Assembly: GCA_037042915.1 (NCBI GenBank)
Contig: CM073196.1
Coordinates: 3,658,001-3,722,000, forward strand
From: Auricularia sp. M13
Lineage: Eukaryota; Basidiomycota; Agaricomycetes; Auriculariales; Auriculariaceae
Length of the DNA: 64,000 bases
Reading direction: 5' to 3'
The notes below the pieces were generated by a model, which worked only from the letters and a program-made list of their open reading frames with translations, searched no databases and was not told the origin of the DNA. Each line of letters opens with the position of its first letter. Position 1 is the first letter of the stretch. A program made the translations under genes and the position numbers. This document shows, one piece after another, positions 33,501-43,247 of this stretch.

Positions 33501-36052
33501 TCCGCGTAGTCTAGGATTAGTGAGGTGATTTTGGTCTGTTCAGTTATACTCCTGCCTCTGACGAATCCAGCTTGTGATTCGTGCACCAGCTTGGGCGCGG
33601 CTCGAGCGAGTTTAAGCGCAAGGGCCTTGGTATATATCTTGTAGTCGGTATTCAGCAGCGTGATGGGTCTGAAATTCGAAATCTCACTTCTTTCGCCTTT
33701 CTTATAGAGTGGGCACAACCATCCGTCCGCGAAGCCTGTTCCTTCTACAATGCCGTACATCTCGATATCCGCATAGACTTCGGTGAGTAGGTGTGCCAGG
33801 TCGAACCAAGGGTCCTTAGATTTGCGCGTTTCTTCGTGCATTCTTACAAGCTCTTTCCAGAACTCATAAATCAGCCCATCTGTGCCAGCGGCTTTGCCGC
33901 TTTTTGCCGACATGAGCGACTCGATTACGTTCTCGCGCGAGATTGATGCACCCATTTCAGCTTTTGCGGCTGCGTCTGCCACGCATTCGACGTGTGACAA
34001 CACCTCGACTATGGCGTTCTCTCTGTCCTGCGCATTCACGTCGAGATCTACCCCTTGGACGCCATCATGGTATTCTTTGGCGATCGCGCACATGGTCTTC
34101 GAGTCCGTCGAGTACGTCGGGGGGTCAGAACCGGGTTTTCGCAGAGTTAGGAAGGTGTCTCTCGGCTTGTTCTCCTTTGCCCAGCTAAACCAGGATTTCT
34201 GCATGGTCTCAGCCTCCACCCATGTTCTCGTTTGCCTACTTTTAAAGGTGCGTCTGTGGGACGCTTCTTGTTTGCGGTTCAGCTCTCTCTCCACCTCACG
34301 GAGATGCGCACGCGCACGTGACTCTTGGTCTGTGGATTCCGCTCGTAGCATTTGTTCCTTTGCTTCCTCGCGTTCTCGTGCACTGGCCGCTATCTTCGAA
34401 TTCCGGGCACAGTTGATCTCACGTGAGCGTTTCTTGGCGGAGTCAATTATGTTTGACTTCAGAGATTTCCAAATTAGCTGGATGTTGTGTTCGTCCGACC
34501 GTCCTTCTGCGCGTATCTTAGCTGCTTCGATCGCCGCCGCCTTCCCTATCACGTTGGTTGTTCTGAGGAGGTCCTTATCCTTTGCTAGATCGCTCTGCAT
34601 TGACCATCGGCCGGGGCCAATGATCGGCATGTCCAGGTTGACAATCTCGACTGTGATTCTGCTGTGGTCGTCTACAGTCAGATCGGACATGCACATTGTC
34701 CAATTCCTGCTTGCCTGTGATAGAGCCTGTGTTAGATAGATCCTGTCTATACGGGACATTGCCGTGCGTGCACTGTTTCGCCAGGACCACTCAACGAGGT
34801 CCGGATACGTTTCCCGCCAGCAATCTGTTAATTTGAGGTATCTTTTGAGCGTTTGGAACGACTCAGGGTTATCGATGGGCGACAATCTCGCCGGGTATTT
34901 ATCGATCGGGTCTTCGACCATGTTCAGATCTCCCATTAGTACGTCTGGTTTAGGTATCTTGCCTTTGGATTTTTTAATTTTCGATCTGATTGTATCCCAC
35001 ATATCCCGGTTCTCACGTCTGTCTGTTGGCGCATATGTTGCCAGGATGGAGATGTTGTCGTCTTTGTGCCATCTAAGAGAGATAATGATCGCGCGTCCTG
35101 GGATTAGTATGTGCGTCTTGACGTTCTCCGTGTTCGTGAGTAGCTTGTTTAGGACGATTGCTACGCCTCCTGCACCCGTGGGGTTAGTTGGGTGAGGTGA
35201 GTTTATAACGACTAGATGCTGATGCAGTTTATGTATTTCATCCACATGTTCAGCAGATAGATGGGTCTCCTGAAGTGTCATTACACCGATTTTCGTGCGT
35301 CTGATATCTTCAGCTATTCTCCTCCATTTCCTGTTGCCCGCAATTCTCGAGGATCCTCGTCCGCGCATGTTTTCAGTGGCGAGTTTAAGGCATGCCCTTG
35401 TTTTCTTCTTACTCTCCATAAGTCTTAGCCTATCATCGCTTGCCTCACGGGGGATGCAGCTCGCCGGGGTATTTTTGGTCTCGTCCGAGGACACGCTGTC
35501 GTATTCCAGGGACGACATTCTCCACGAGCTGGGTGTTCGGATCGAGTCTTTGTCCGATTGGAGCGCGGGCGAGCTATCTCTGCTGCGCATCGAGTGACTT
35601 TGGGAGTCATAAAGGCTGGATCCGCTCTTGTGGGAGTATCCAGGGGATCGCACATCTTCATCTGTGCTGTCGGTATCGCTCGCTACAGCGGCGATGTTTT
35701 GCGCTGTATCAGGCGCGAGCTCGTGTGCTCTTCGGGAATCCCGCTTTTCTGCGTTGGTTTCAATTCTTGAGGCTCCTCTCGGCGCATCAGGATTGACTCC
35801 ATCGCGTGAGACGGGATTTGGATCGCCGTCCGTGCCCTCCGTGCCTTCCTCACCAGTAGTCGCGGCGATGTGGACGACCATAGCTCTGGCATCAGAGGCC
35901 TTGTAACCTGACCAGTTATTGGATGACCTAAGATTGTATTGATGTTTGGAATGAGATGGTTGCACTGAGGATTCATGGGAAAGGCCAGTGCGCCTTAGCC
36001 ATACAGTTAGTGTATCCCGACTAACTCGGTGAACTATGTCTGTCGGTACCAT
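30521..36052 (-). CDS. LINE ORF2: endonuclease-reverse transcriptase
   Basis: 1,843 residues, uninterrupted, ATG at 36050-36052. After ~220 Ser/Asp-rich residues comes an APE-type endonuclease (about 222-470): LATENMRG, LQETHL, ATYAPTD, MGDLNM, SRIDRIYL, VDDHSR. The reverse transcriptase (about 720-1040) has GTDGLIYEFWK, NFRPITLLNTDYKIYTK, GFVRGRSI, ALDQEKAYDRI, GVRQGDPLSCLLFNLAIEP and the catalytic YADD at 964-967. A C-terminal region resembles RNase H in secondary pattern (residues about 1430-1580), but the acidic catalytic positions are replaced. A late Cys-His motif, CPTCHVTESMEHILLEC (CX2CX7HX4C), matches LINE C-terminal zinc knuckles. The protein nicks the target and primes cDNA synthesis from it. 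All EN and RT active-site residues are present, so it may be active. Confidence 0.95.
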   Translation of the reverse strand: MVPTDIVHRVSRDTLTVWLRRTGLSHESSVQPSHSKHQYNLRSSNNWSGYKASDARAMVVHIAATTGEEGTEGTDGDPNPVSRDGVNPDAPRGASRIETNAEKRDSRRAHELAPDTAQNIAAVASDTDSTDEDVRSPGYSHKSGSSLYDSQSHSMRSRDSSPALQSDKDSIRTPSSWRMSSLEYDSVSSDETKNTPASCIPREASDDRLRLMESKKKTRACLKLATENMRGRGSSRIAGNRKWRRIAEDIRRTKIGVMTLQETHLSAEHVDEIHKLHQHLVVINSPHPTNPTGAGGVAIVLNKLLTNTENVKTHILIPGRAIIISLRWHKDDNISILATYAPTDRRENRDMWDTIRSKIKKSKGKIPKPDVLMGDLNMVEDPIDKYPARLSPIDNPESFQTLKRYLKLTDCWRETYPDLVEWSWRNSARTAMSRIDRIYLTQALSQASRNWTMCMSDLTVDDHSRITVEIVNLDMPIIGPGRWSMQSDLAKDKDLLRTTNVIGKAAAIEAAKIRAEGRSDEHNIQLIWKSLKSNIIDSAKKRSREINCARNSKIAASAREREEAKEQMLRAESTDQESRARAHLREVERELNRKQEASHRRTFKSRQTRTWVEAETMQKSWFSWAKENKPRDTFLTLRKPGSDPPTYSTDSKTMCAIAKEYHDGVQGVDLDVNAQDRENAIVEVLSHVECVADAAAKAEMGASISRENVIESLMSAKSGKAAGTDGLIYEFWKELVRMHEETRKSKDPWFDLAHLLTEVYADIEMYGIVEGTGFADGWLCPLYKKGERSEISNFRPITLLNTDYKIYTKALALKLARAAPKLVHESQAGFVRGRSITEQTKITSLILDYAEAYEENGMIVALDQEKAYDRIRHDYLARVLRRFELPETFVVAVERLYTGAQTSVMLNGCMSSTFMVTRGVRQGDPLSCLLFNLAIEPLSAMLRHSQLRGYDIPGLSQKLIATLYADDTTVYLACDDSFALLSQILDKWCLASGAKFNTKKTEIIPLGTAGYREQLYESRSIQAIEEVLPDGIRIAKDGEPTRILGTWPGNGIKEANAWSVILDKVVASLDRWERIKPTLNGKSIISQTVIGGYTQYLTSAQGMPLRLEKALDKITLDFVWGEGRTHPVNMETLRTAKEKGGLKLFHAQERNEAQYITWLGRYLAPPNERPIWAFIAEEIFRAATVAKDRVRIPEQQRLNPFYQDWKPNMNRLPFILKQMLRVARKYALVPDAPHIPQAMREGIHVWSHPALREVPFIKKARQRIRCLKKHHAVITVEDLEEIAEQDTSDHEETRRCRCSNCRQDRREGCRDPSACQQVAIDVLSAISGKWNTAVIDPDRDGELLAVFEESRSTAIVEGELIVFDPKIRLSNRVEDLMRLGVDSFALETGTAQELLNREAGTIEPRTNRQDAIQVIVCAGMCNDNSSQARGGFSIHFPDLEFGDHDQACEGTDQSYLKSLALAIVKTIDIVPPETLLHLIMTSRTIIECLTTCLDRHESMGWLDIPEAAMELRAAAAALRSRRAETTFYHVGKKRRKVWSEVKETQDRATIFAKYGNGAPIEFSKYAAFDRPGIAVANITQRAAHNAIRLSKETKEPPRKATSKNLARVRSDLAEVGNFTPSSRQIWQGLRSKDISKPARNFLWKCMHGAHKVGEYFSKMPEPWKSYATCPTCHVTESMEHILLECPDSRQTVIWNLTQKFFDHKKIELDISMGVILGCANIRMPGFLSGRDIGRERAARIAISEAAFLAWKIRCEKRLGHSDDPDWHLSSEEVRARWVGVLKGRAKQDRHIAARDRKRPYLKWLVWSTWRDLLRPDAWNPSTTLEQLGVLVGTDPSRTANGIG

Positions 36053-36636
36053 CTTGATGATCTCCGGCTCATCTCATGGTGCCTAGGACTTGAGCGTCTC
36101 CGCACGGCACGTTCATGGCCTAAATAGGCCGCCGTTTGATGTTCACAGTGGGCTTTCCTGTACGAGCAGTCTATTTGGGCTCACTGTGGCACTTGCTTGG
36201 GAAGAGGTTGTGCGTAGCTCTTGCAGTTCACTTAGTGATCTCAGCCGGTTGAGGTTACCAAGTGCAGCGGCGCGACGGTGAACGGTAACGAGGGTCTTTT
36301 ATTCTGTATGGACCACCGAGACATTCAGGTCGTAGTTCTAAGGCCGGGCGAAGCGGGCGGGTGCGAGGGAGTGATGGGGCGCGTCTCGTGACGAGGGCAG
36401 GTAGATTAGCGGTTGTCGATATGAGTGCTACGGAACGGTGTAGTTCACCGGGGTTCGGGGTGACGAGATAAGGTGTATGGTCAATGGGGCATCGATTAGG
36501 CAAATGAGGGGTCAAGGGGGTGGGGGAGGCGGGAGCGAGCGTGTATGTGTGTCCCGGAGATTAGGTGCGAGTCGACGCGCATGACCGCGAGTGTAAAATT
36601 CGGACACAAAGCGCGGGGGGTACTGCAGCAAGAAGT
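36053..36636 (-). other. LINE spacer between gag-like gene and ORF2
   Basis: 584 bp inside the element with only short frames. How ORF2 is translated (internal entry, reinitiation or a separate mRNA) is not evident. Confidence 0.5.
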
Positions 36637-39011
36637 TTAGTAGCCGGGTTTACGGTTGCTGGGTCCGCCGCGACCGCCGCGGCCGCCGCGACCTCCGCGG
36701 CGGCCACCTCTGCCACCGCGGCGTCCCCGCGATCCGCGCGGGTCGTTGTCGTTGTCGCCGTTGTCGTCCTTGCGGCGGTTACGCTTGACCTTCTCGTCCT
36801 TCGGATCCCAGCCTTCGAGTTTGCAGGCGTCGCACTTGCCGCCCGGGTGGTCCTCGCTGTTGCATATCGAGCAGTTCCATCCGTCCCAGGCGACGCCGCG
36901 GCCATGGATGAGGTCGTCGATGACGATGGAAGATGCGATGTCCCGGAGGCGGCGGTGTAGAGTCGGCGTGAAGAAGTGGCCGGCGTAGATGTTGACCTGT
37001 TGTTCAACGACGCCAGGTGTCTTCGGGAGAATGACGTTCAGCGGCTCGACGCGGATTGACGCAATGAGGAGCTCGAGGGCCTCCTCGACCGAGATGCCTT
37101 TGCTTGCGGCGTGAACAGCTGCGAGCTCGCGGATGTCAGCGCGTCTGCCCCAGACCATTTGGATGCGGCGCAGCTGTTCGAGGATGGCGAGTTCGAGGCC
37201 GCCCATGGTGTAGACGAAATCGGAGCCGTCAGTCTGCTGATACTTGTGCAGCTCCAGGCGTAGGCTGCCCATCGTCCACCAGCGGCCCGTGGATAGGCCT
37301 TCGGCGCCCTCCTCCGGGATGTTTGAGATGGCGACGAGGATACCTTTGACTTGCTCGTCGTCGCCGGCGTTGAGAGCAGCGTGGAGCCGCGTGATGAGCA
37401 TGTTGAGGTTGGGCACCTCCTTGGCCATCGTACCGTGCAGGTTCTGTTTGGCCAGCGCGATGGCCGTCTTCGCGTCTTCCTCGCGGAGCGGGGGCTGGCC
37501 TACGATGCCGATGATCCTGGCCAGCAGCTTCGGGCCGGGGATTTTGTCGAGGGCGTCCTTCTGCGCGGGGTTGACGTGTTCCCAGATGAAGTTGGCCGGC
37601 TTGCCAGCAATGGGGGTGTCGATGTTGCCGGCGCGCGACATCTTGACAGTCGTGCCCTTGAAGATCTTCGCGAAGCCGCTCGCCTCTTTCCGGTCGGCTG
37701 CGGACGCGGGGGTGTTGTCGAGCTTGACGCGGCCGTACAGGTCGGTGAGGTCGGGTAGGTCGTCGTACTCGTCGATGTCGAAGCCAGCAGGGGGGGCGTT
37801 CTTCTCGGCGTCTGCATTCTCGTGGTCGGAGATGGACATTGCGTCCACGTCGCTCTGCTCCAGCTTGATTGGCGGCGGGACTTCCGCGACGCCGTGGCGT
37901 TCGAACTCGTCGAGATTTTGCTCCTCGTGGTAGTAGCGCCAGCGGGGACGGCCTGGCGCCATTGGTACGCGCGGCTCGGTAGGATTCAGCGGAGGGAGCT
38001 GGCCGCGCATTCCAGGCGGTACGATGGCGTCCTCGGCGATGGAGCTCTGCCTCGCGAGCGGCAGCGGGTCGTTCTGATCGTAGGTGCCGCGTGGGCGGCT
38101 CCCGGATGCGACTGGGGCGTGATCACGACGGCGAGTGCTGAAGGGCATCCGCAGTGTGGTGCGGCCGCGCGGCGGATGGCTGAGGTGTTCAGTCGGTGAT
38201 ACTTCGCCATCGTCCGATTCCGCGTAGGGTTGGAAGCTGCGCGCCGGTACCTGGCGTGGTATGGCGCTTGACAGGCTTGGCCAGGCTGGGAGCAGTCCAG
38301 GTTCCTCGCGCGCGTAGCTGGAGAGCGGGAATTGCGGCGAGGTAGCGTCTGGCATCGCGGGAGGGGGGCTGGCTACGCGTGGTACGACGTGTACGCCTCG
38401 GATGGTGGACGTCGTCGACGAGGCGCGGGATCTGAGTGAGCCCGCCACCGCGCGCGAATACGCGAGGGCGTTGCGGGCGGTGGTGAACGTTCCGAAATGG
38501 CGAGCGCTTGGGGAAGTTTCGGGCACGTTGCCAGTGGCGTTGTCCACCGCCGCGCGTTGAGCAGACAGCGTGGGCGCGAGCGTCTTAGGCTGTGACTGCG
38601 TCAGTGTCACGAAAAAAAAACGCGGTGGTAGGGGTGGCGCACCGTCTCGTCCGCCATGTTGCTTCCAGGACGGCTCGCCGCGATTTTGTCGCGACGGTCC
38701 TCGTGTGTCTTCTTGTCGGACGGCGTCCCGGGGAATTTGCGAACGGTACCACGAGAGTCGGGTTGCGGCGCGGCCGCGTAGTGGACGGGGACGAAAGCGA
38801 CCTCCTCCAGTTCGGACGCAGTGGGGGAGCTGAAATGGAGGGACTGGCGCGTGACGGGCTCCAGCGCGGGGTCGGTAGGCTCGGCGGTAGGCACCGCCGC
38901 GCTGTCGGTGTTCTCGACGCGCTGTTCGTCTTCTTGGGGCGTGATGGCCCTCTTTTCGTCGCGATCGGGGTCGATGGGCGCGAACGGGTTGTTGCTGGGC
39001 ATTTGGGACAT
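36637..39011 (-). CDS. LINE gag-like RNA-binding protein (two exons or frameshifted)
   Basis: The downstream frame (38610-36637) has no ATG near its start. The upstream frame starts at ATG 39011 (MSQMPSNNPFAPIDPDRD) and stops at 38607. A 47-bp GTGCGC...GCAG intron (38596-38642) would join them in phase (NMADET|SQPKTLAP), giving 775 residues. Alternatively, ribosomes could slip on the nine-T run at 38612-38620 inside it. The protein has disordered N-terminal regions, a helical core (PANFIWEHVNPAQKDALDKI, KLLARIIGIVG), a CCHC zinc knuckle CSICNSEDHPGGKC (CX2CX4HX4C), and an Arg-Gly RGG box at the C-terminus. It probably binds the element RNA. A possible further 5' exon (NGHLTLPSYRRSLFLRKQ) lies at about 39073-39330. 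Confidence 0.75.
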
Positions 39012-39723
39012 TGGGGGCTGGGGTGCTGTCAGAGGGTTATGTCTGTGCTCGGATTTTAAGGTGCTACTCACTTTCGTAAAGATGCGCTCGTGTCGTCCAA
39101 ATGCGGGTTGGCTGGCAATACCGTGTTGAGCGCTGGCTGTATGTTTGAAAGATCCAGAGTGGCGCACCGGTTTGCTACGCGAAAGTTTCGAAAACGAATG
39201 AATGTCCCGTCTTCAACATTCTCCTCCTGTTTGCGCAAAAACAGGCTACGGCGATACGATGGCAGGGTCAGATGTCCATTTGCGGCGTCATAGGCGTCGC
39301 GGGTAGCTTGGACAGCGCCTCGGATTGGCCTCCTCGTAAATTGGTGTGGGTGGCGACGGGCAGGTGGTCGTAAATGAGTGCGCTGCGCCGGCAATGGTGG
39401 CGGTCGCTGGACAAGAGGCATAGTTTCCGTTTGATTCCGTTCCGGTTAATTGTGTCCGCTCAGAATTTTGGGGTCTGGCTAACCAGAAGGTCAGAGGAAG
39501 AGTTGGGGACTGTGCTACAATTGGTTGTATGGGACGGTGCGCAGGTGGTGTTTGTGAGCGTGGGAGATGGCAGGGGCGTGTTTGGACCAGCGGCTACGGG
39601 GATCATTCCATTTTATTCGCTAAACAGACTCACGGGCGAGCGCTTCAAGAAATGCATACATGCGTAGGGGAGAGGTGATTCTGAGGTGAGATTGTCGTTG
39701 ACCATTACATATAGTCTGGTTGG

Positions 39724-40692
39724 CTACTGAGGCTCGATGTGGGGTGCCTGGGCCGCGATAATCTTCTTTTTTTGGCTATACTCGCGTCGTGCTCTAGAGA
39801 GCGCAAGTTCGTTGACATCGATCTTGCTGTCTTTGATGCGGGCCTCGTGGTAGAACTCGCACATGGGGTCTCTGGACCAGTGAGAGTCTCTGCCCTCGTT
39901 GCGAGAGAAGGTGAGTCCGCATCCGCCATAGCATCTCTTCTCCTTCGCGCGGGGCGACTTGTAGCCTCGGGCTGGGGCTTCGCGTGTGCCAGGTGGGAGG
40001 ATGCTCGTGTGCTCGAGGACTCGGTGTCCGCGAGGTCTGTTTGAGCTGTGCGTGTCGGCGGCACACATTTCCGCATCCGGAACGACGTGGACGTATCTCC
40101 AGTCCACAGATGATACCGGGCGCATGCCTACGGGTCGCGGATTAGTCAATGGGGATGTCATAGTGTTAGAGCGTGAGATCGTCGTGCCTAGAGATGGGGG
40201 CGAGTACGGGAATTTGTTATAGGGCTCGGTTGTGCTCATGCTGAGGTGAGGATGGCTCGTTGTATGAGTCGTGAGTGTTGTCAGAGGATGATGGGTCGGA
40301 AAAGGTTGGGGCGGCCCGGACGATGACGTCAGCAACGGTGGTGGGCTCTCTTGATCGCGTCTCGGCGTCGTGGTCGTAGTTTCGGAGAGACGTAATTTTT
40401 CTTCTTCTGTTAAGAAAATAATTAGGTGAGGGGGGTGTGGAGGATGGTACGTTATACCTGCGTTTTTTCGGTACCAAGGCGAGAAATCGATGGAGATGGG
40501 GAATTTAAAGATTGCATTGGGCGTGTAGCTCTGGTCTTCCACGAGCGATTTGATGGTCTCTGACGCGCTCGTTGGAGGCTTGACCTTGTTCCCGCTTTTC
40601 AGGGCGCTGAGGAGCTGGAGGGGGTCATTGTTGTCCAGCGTTGTGTGTGGGGGAGTCATTGGTGCGGCGTGGACGTCCCGCGTCCTGTCCAT
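39724..40692 (-). CDS. LINE-borne third ORF with zinc-finger-like motif
   Basis: A 322-residue frame, ATG at 40690-40692. The N-terminal part (LLSALKSGNKVKPPTSASETIKSL, FPISIDFSPWYRKN) is followed by a Pro/Thr/Ser-rich middle. The C-terminus has CYGGCGLTFSRNEGRDSHW...CEFYH, close to the C2H2-type fingers of basidiomycete proteins (CxxCGxxFSRxD...H....C). An internal 51-bp segment (40407-40457) looks like a spliceosomal intron (GTATAA donor, TTAACAG acceptor) but is in frame, so the protein reads through either way. Its place inside the insertion, on the element's sense strand and upstream of gag, suggests it is part of the LINE. Its function is unknown; it could also be a captured host sequence. 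Confidence 0.6.
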   Translation of the reverse strand: MDRTRDVHAAPMTPPHTTLDNNDPLQLLSALKSGNKVKPPTSASETIKSLVEDQSYTPNAIFKFPISIDFSPWYRKNAGITYHPPHPPHLIIFLTEEEKLRLSETTTTTPRRDQESPPPLLTSSSGPPQPFPTHHPLTTLTTHTTSHPHLSMSTTEPYNKFPYSPPSLGTTISRSNTMTSPLTNPRPVGMRPVSSVDWRYVHVVPDAEMCAADTHSSNRPRGHRVLEHTSILPPGTREAPARGYKSPRAKEKRCYGGCGLTFSRNEGRDSHWSRDPMCEFYHEARIKDSKIDVNELALSRARREYSQKKKIIAAQAPHIEPQ

Positions 40693-42792
40693 TTTATATA
40701 CTGGCCACGAGGTGTGTGATGTTTGGGGGTGGCGGAGGATGGATAGTATGGGCGCTCATTTATGTCAAGGCGGTGTTAAGATGTTCACAATTGGATGGAT
40801 CGGGATTCGATTCCTTCCCCGAAAACTCAAACTCTTGGGCTTCGCCGGCGGCCCTGAGCGCCAGATTGTGACTATCCCATCATCATGCTAGATGCTTGTG
40901 ATCCTGGTCAGCACTGCCGGTGTGTCGTGAGCATGCTGGGATGGTGGTGGGCTAGTTTCGATGTGGTGCCAGTGTACGCAGCTTGAGCTTATTTTGTTTG
41001 TTTAAATATGCGGGGGGTCCGTGGCACATTCGGAATATGCATGGGGCGTGGTAAGGTTGCATTCTTTGCCTGGATCTTGCTGACGATCCACTGGCAAGGG
41101 CTACACATTGGTGGCGAAGGAGGGCGAGGAGTCGTCTTTCGTACTCCGAAATTCGGGTCTATATCCGGTATGTTACAGTAGGCGTGGGGAATCGTGTATT
41201 TTAAGTGAGTTCTATGACCATCCAGTAGGGGCGATTGTGGGCTTGTGGAACGCTAGCGGCGACCTGGACCGTGTCTGTATGGATTCATGTGATTGCGACG
41301 GACCGGTTGGCCGGAGGGGTTGGTTTGTTCCTGTTTGGTCCGCGAGCTCGTCGTTGGGCTCGATGTCGGTATTTATGTTTGCGGTATTGGGATGATGGTC
41401 TTCAAGAAGTCTGCGCTTAAGCGGCGAGGATTCGGTGACGAGGTCACGGCTGGTTGTGGCGATCGTTTGAACGAGTTGGAGAAGCGGGCGGCTATTGCGG
41501 ATCTTCCTTGTTTGTTCTGTGTACTTGTTTGTTGAATCCGGGATCGTGATCGGCGGGATTATGTTTAAAACTCCGTTATCTAATCGGGTCCTTTAACGAT
41601 TTGATCGCGTTGAAGTACTTTGTGAGGTTATATCTGTGAGATACGGCGCTAGGTTCTTAGGTTAGCGTTGGCCACGTGTTGGGCACGTAGGGTTCTCATG
41701 TGGAAGGCGTGAAGAGCTCACGAGGGTGAGCGTCGAAAAGCACGCGTTCTATAAGAGCTCCGGGAATTTCCGAAAATCCTAATTCTCTTTTTCCTCCACT
41801 TCCTTTCTCTCTCCATGGCCAGCTCTCATTTGTACGTGCTTTTTTGCTCCATTGGTCTCTTCCTGACCATTTTTTCACAGCTTCCAGTGCTTTTCTTGCT
41901 CGGTACGGCGCGTCGTTGCGTCCACTGGTCGGGATGCTCATCCTCGCGCAGCGGGACATTACGTGGCCCATTGCCCTACACGCTGTCGTTCCTTGCGATT
42001 TCGCGCCCGTTGGCGGCTCCGGCGTTGGGCCTGAGGACTGTGGGTGTATCAACTGCCTCGTGGTGCGTTCATTTCTTATTGTACTGGTGTTGTCTTGCTT
42101 TTTCTAATATAGGTGTCTTAGTATCATTTCTATATTGACGACGCGCTCTACTGCAGCTACTGTCTTCGTTGCGTGGTGTGGCTTATTCTCGCCATTATTC
42201 GTGGGCCCGGGTGTTCTTGTTGTTCTTGTGTTCCCCGCGGGCCCGACGGACCCGGCTCCGGCGGATCTTCCGGCGGCCTTTCGGCCATTCAAATTGCCGT
42301 CGTTCCAGTTGCCTAGGGTGCGTCGTCGTCGTCTTCCGCGTGCTCGTCCTATCTGGAGCTAATCATGGCTCTAGTTTCTGCACATGTGCGTTTCTTCACT
42401 CATACCTGGCTTGAAATCCTGTCCTTATGCGTTTTTAGATCTGTCGAGCCGTGCTTTCCACTCCATGTTGGCTCTCTTCCAAATTCGTGTACTGTACAAT
42501 AAAGGACGCGCGTAGCCTGCCGCGCAATGACCAGGTGTTTTTCTTGTATGTGAGCGTATGGCGTGGCACCTTGTGGCTGGTTCATTCGAGGTTTGCGGAC
42601 GCGCGGCCTCTACGCTGGTCTAACTCTCTTCTTTCTCTTTTTTTAAAACGGAAATGCATCAGATGTGTGGGCCACGGTCTCCTCGTGGTATTGCGATATT
42701 CGCAATTGCGCTTATATTGGCGCTCTGGCGTTTGGTATGCTTTTCCGCTTGGTATAGCGATTTGAACGTTGTGGTTCGGAGAAAAGCCGCCC
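40693..42792 (-). other. Long 5' region of the LINE
   Basis: 2.1 kb between the duplicated target site and the first confident ORF. The sense strand is C/A-rich. Several short minus-strand frames occur (for example 41696-42052 and 42104-42292), but none has a recognisable motif or a convincing start. It probably contains the internal promoter and 5' UTR. No nested element boundary was seen. Confidence 0.5.
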
Positions 42793-42808
42793 GATTTATG
42801 CTTTTTTT
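42793..42808 (+). repeat. Right target-site duplication of the LINE
   Basis: GATTTATGCTTTTTTT, identical to 30293-30308; host exon sequence continues immediately after it. Confidence 0.92.
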
Positions 42809-43142
42809 GTCGTTGTGCCTTCGTCGGAAACAACGCTGGATTTTTTTCTGGACGGACATTCGGAGCCGGACGCAATGTTCGACGCCTTGACGGACGATGT
42901 CCCCTTGTCATCTGAAAATGGAGAGATTGTGCCCAATATGCTGTTCCAGAGCAAGAGGCTCGTTGAGGGCGAGCACAGGTTGCTCGTGGCAGGCTATTCC
43001 GTATTGGAGCTCTTCTTCGGCGGTGCTACCTATTCGTAAGTGGAGCATCTGTTATATTACTTCGTAATGCGCTGACCTGGCCGAAAGAAAAGAGGAAGAA
43101 GCAGATTCTACGCAACAAACAAGTAGTAGCACAACTCAAGCT

Positions 43143-43247
43143 GGCCATTCGACGGTCCAAGGCAGCCATTCCACCGTTGGAGGCAGCCATACTACGATCG
43201 AAACTAGCCATCGCACCATCGAAGGTAGTCATCCCACCATCACCAGA
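43143..43247 (+). repeat. 21-bp minisatellite, five units, encoding SHxTI/Vxx repeats
   Basis: Five consecutive 21-bp units that diverge at some positions but keep the heptad SH(S/T/R/P)T(V/I)xG/T in frame. It lies in the juxtamembrane Ser/Thr-rich stalk of copy B and is absent from copy A. Confidence 0.85.

Larger units (their letters stand above)
30309..42792 (-). mobile_element. Full-length ~12.5-kb non-LTR retrotransposon (LINE), possibly Tad-like
   Basis: The minus-strand element is bounded by an exact 16-bp target-site duplication (30293-30308 and 42793-42808). Its 3' end is a poly(A) tail, seen as the T tract 30309-30344. In sense order it holds a ~2.1-kb 5' region, a zinc-finger-like ORF (40692-39724), a gag-like gene (39011-36637) with a CCHC knuckle and RGG box, an EN-RT ORF (36052-30521), and a 176-bp 3' UTR. 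All major frames are intact, the tail is long and the duplication is perfect, so the insertion is probably young. Fungal Tad-type LINEs are usually 5-8 kb, so the size and extra ORF are unusual. It interrupts exon 3 of a host membrane-protein gene. Tad-clade membership is inferred from domain order, not from a tree. Confidence 0.92.

Noticed and set aside
31034-35597. Plus-strand frames across the LINE
   Set aside because: They lie antisense to the intact EN-RT ORF and have no motifs.
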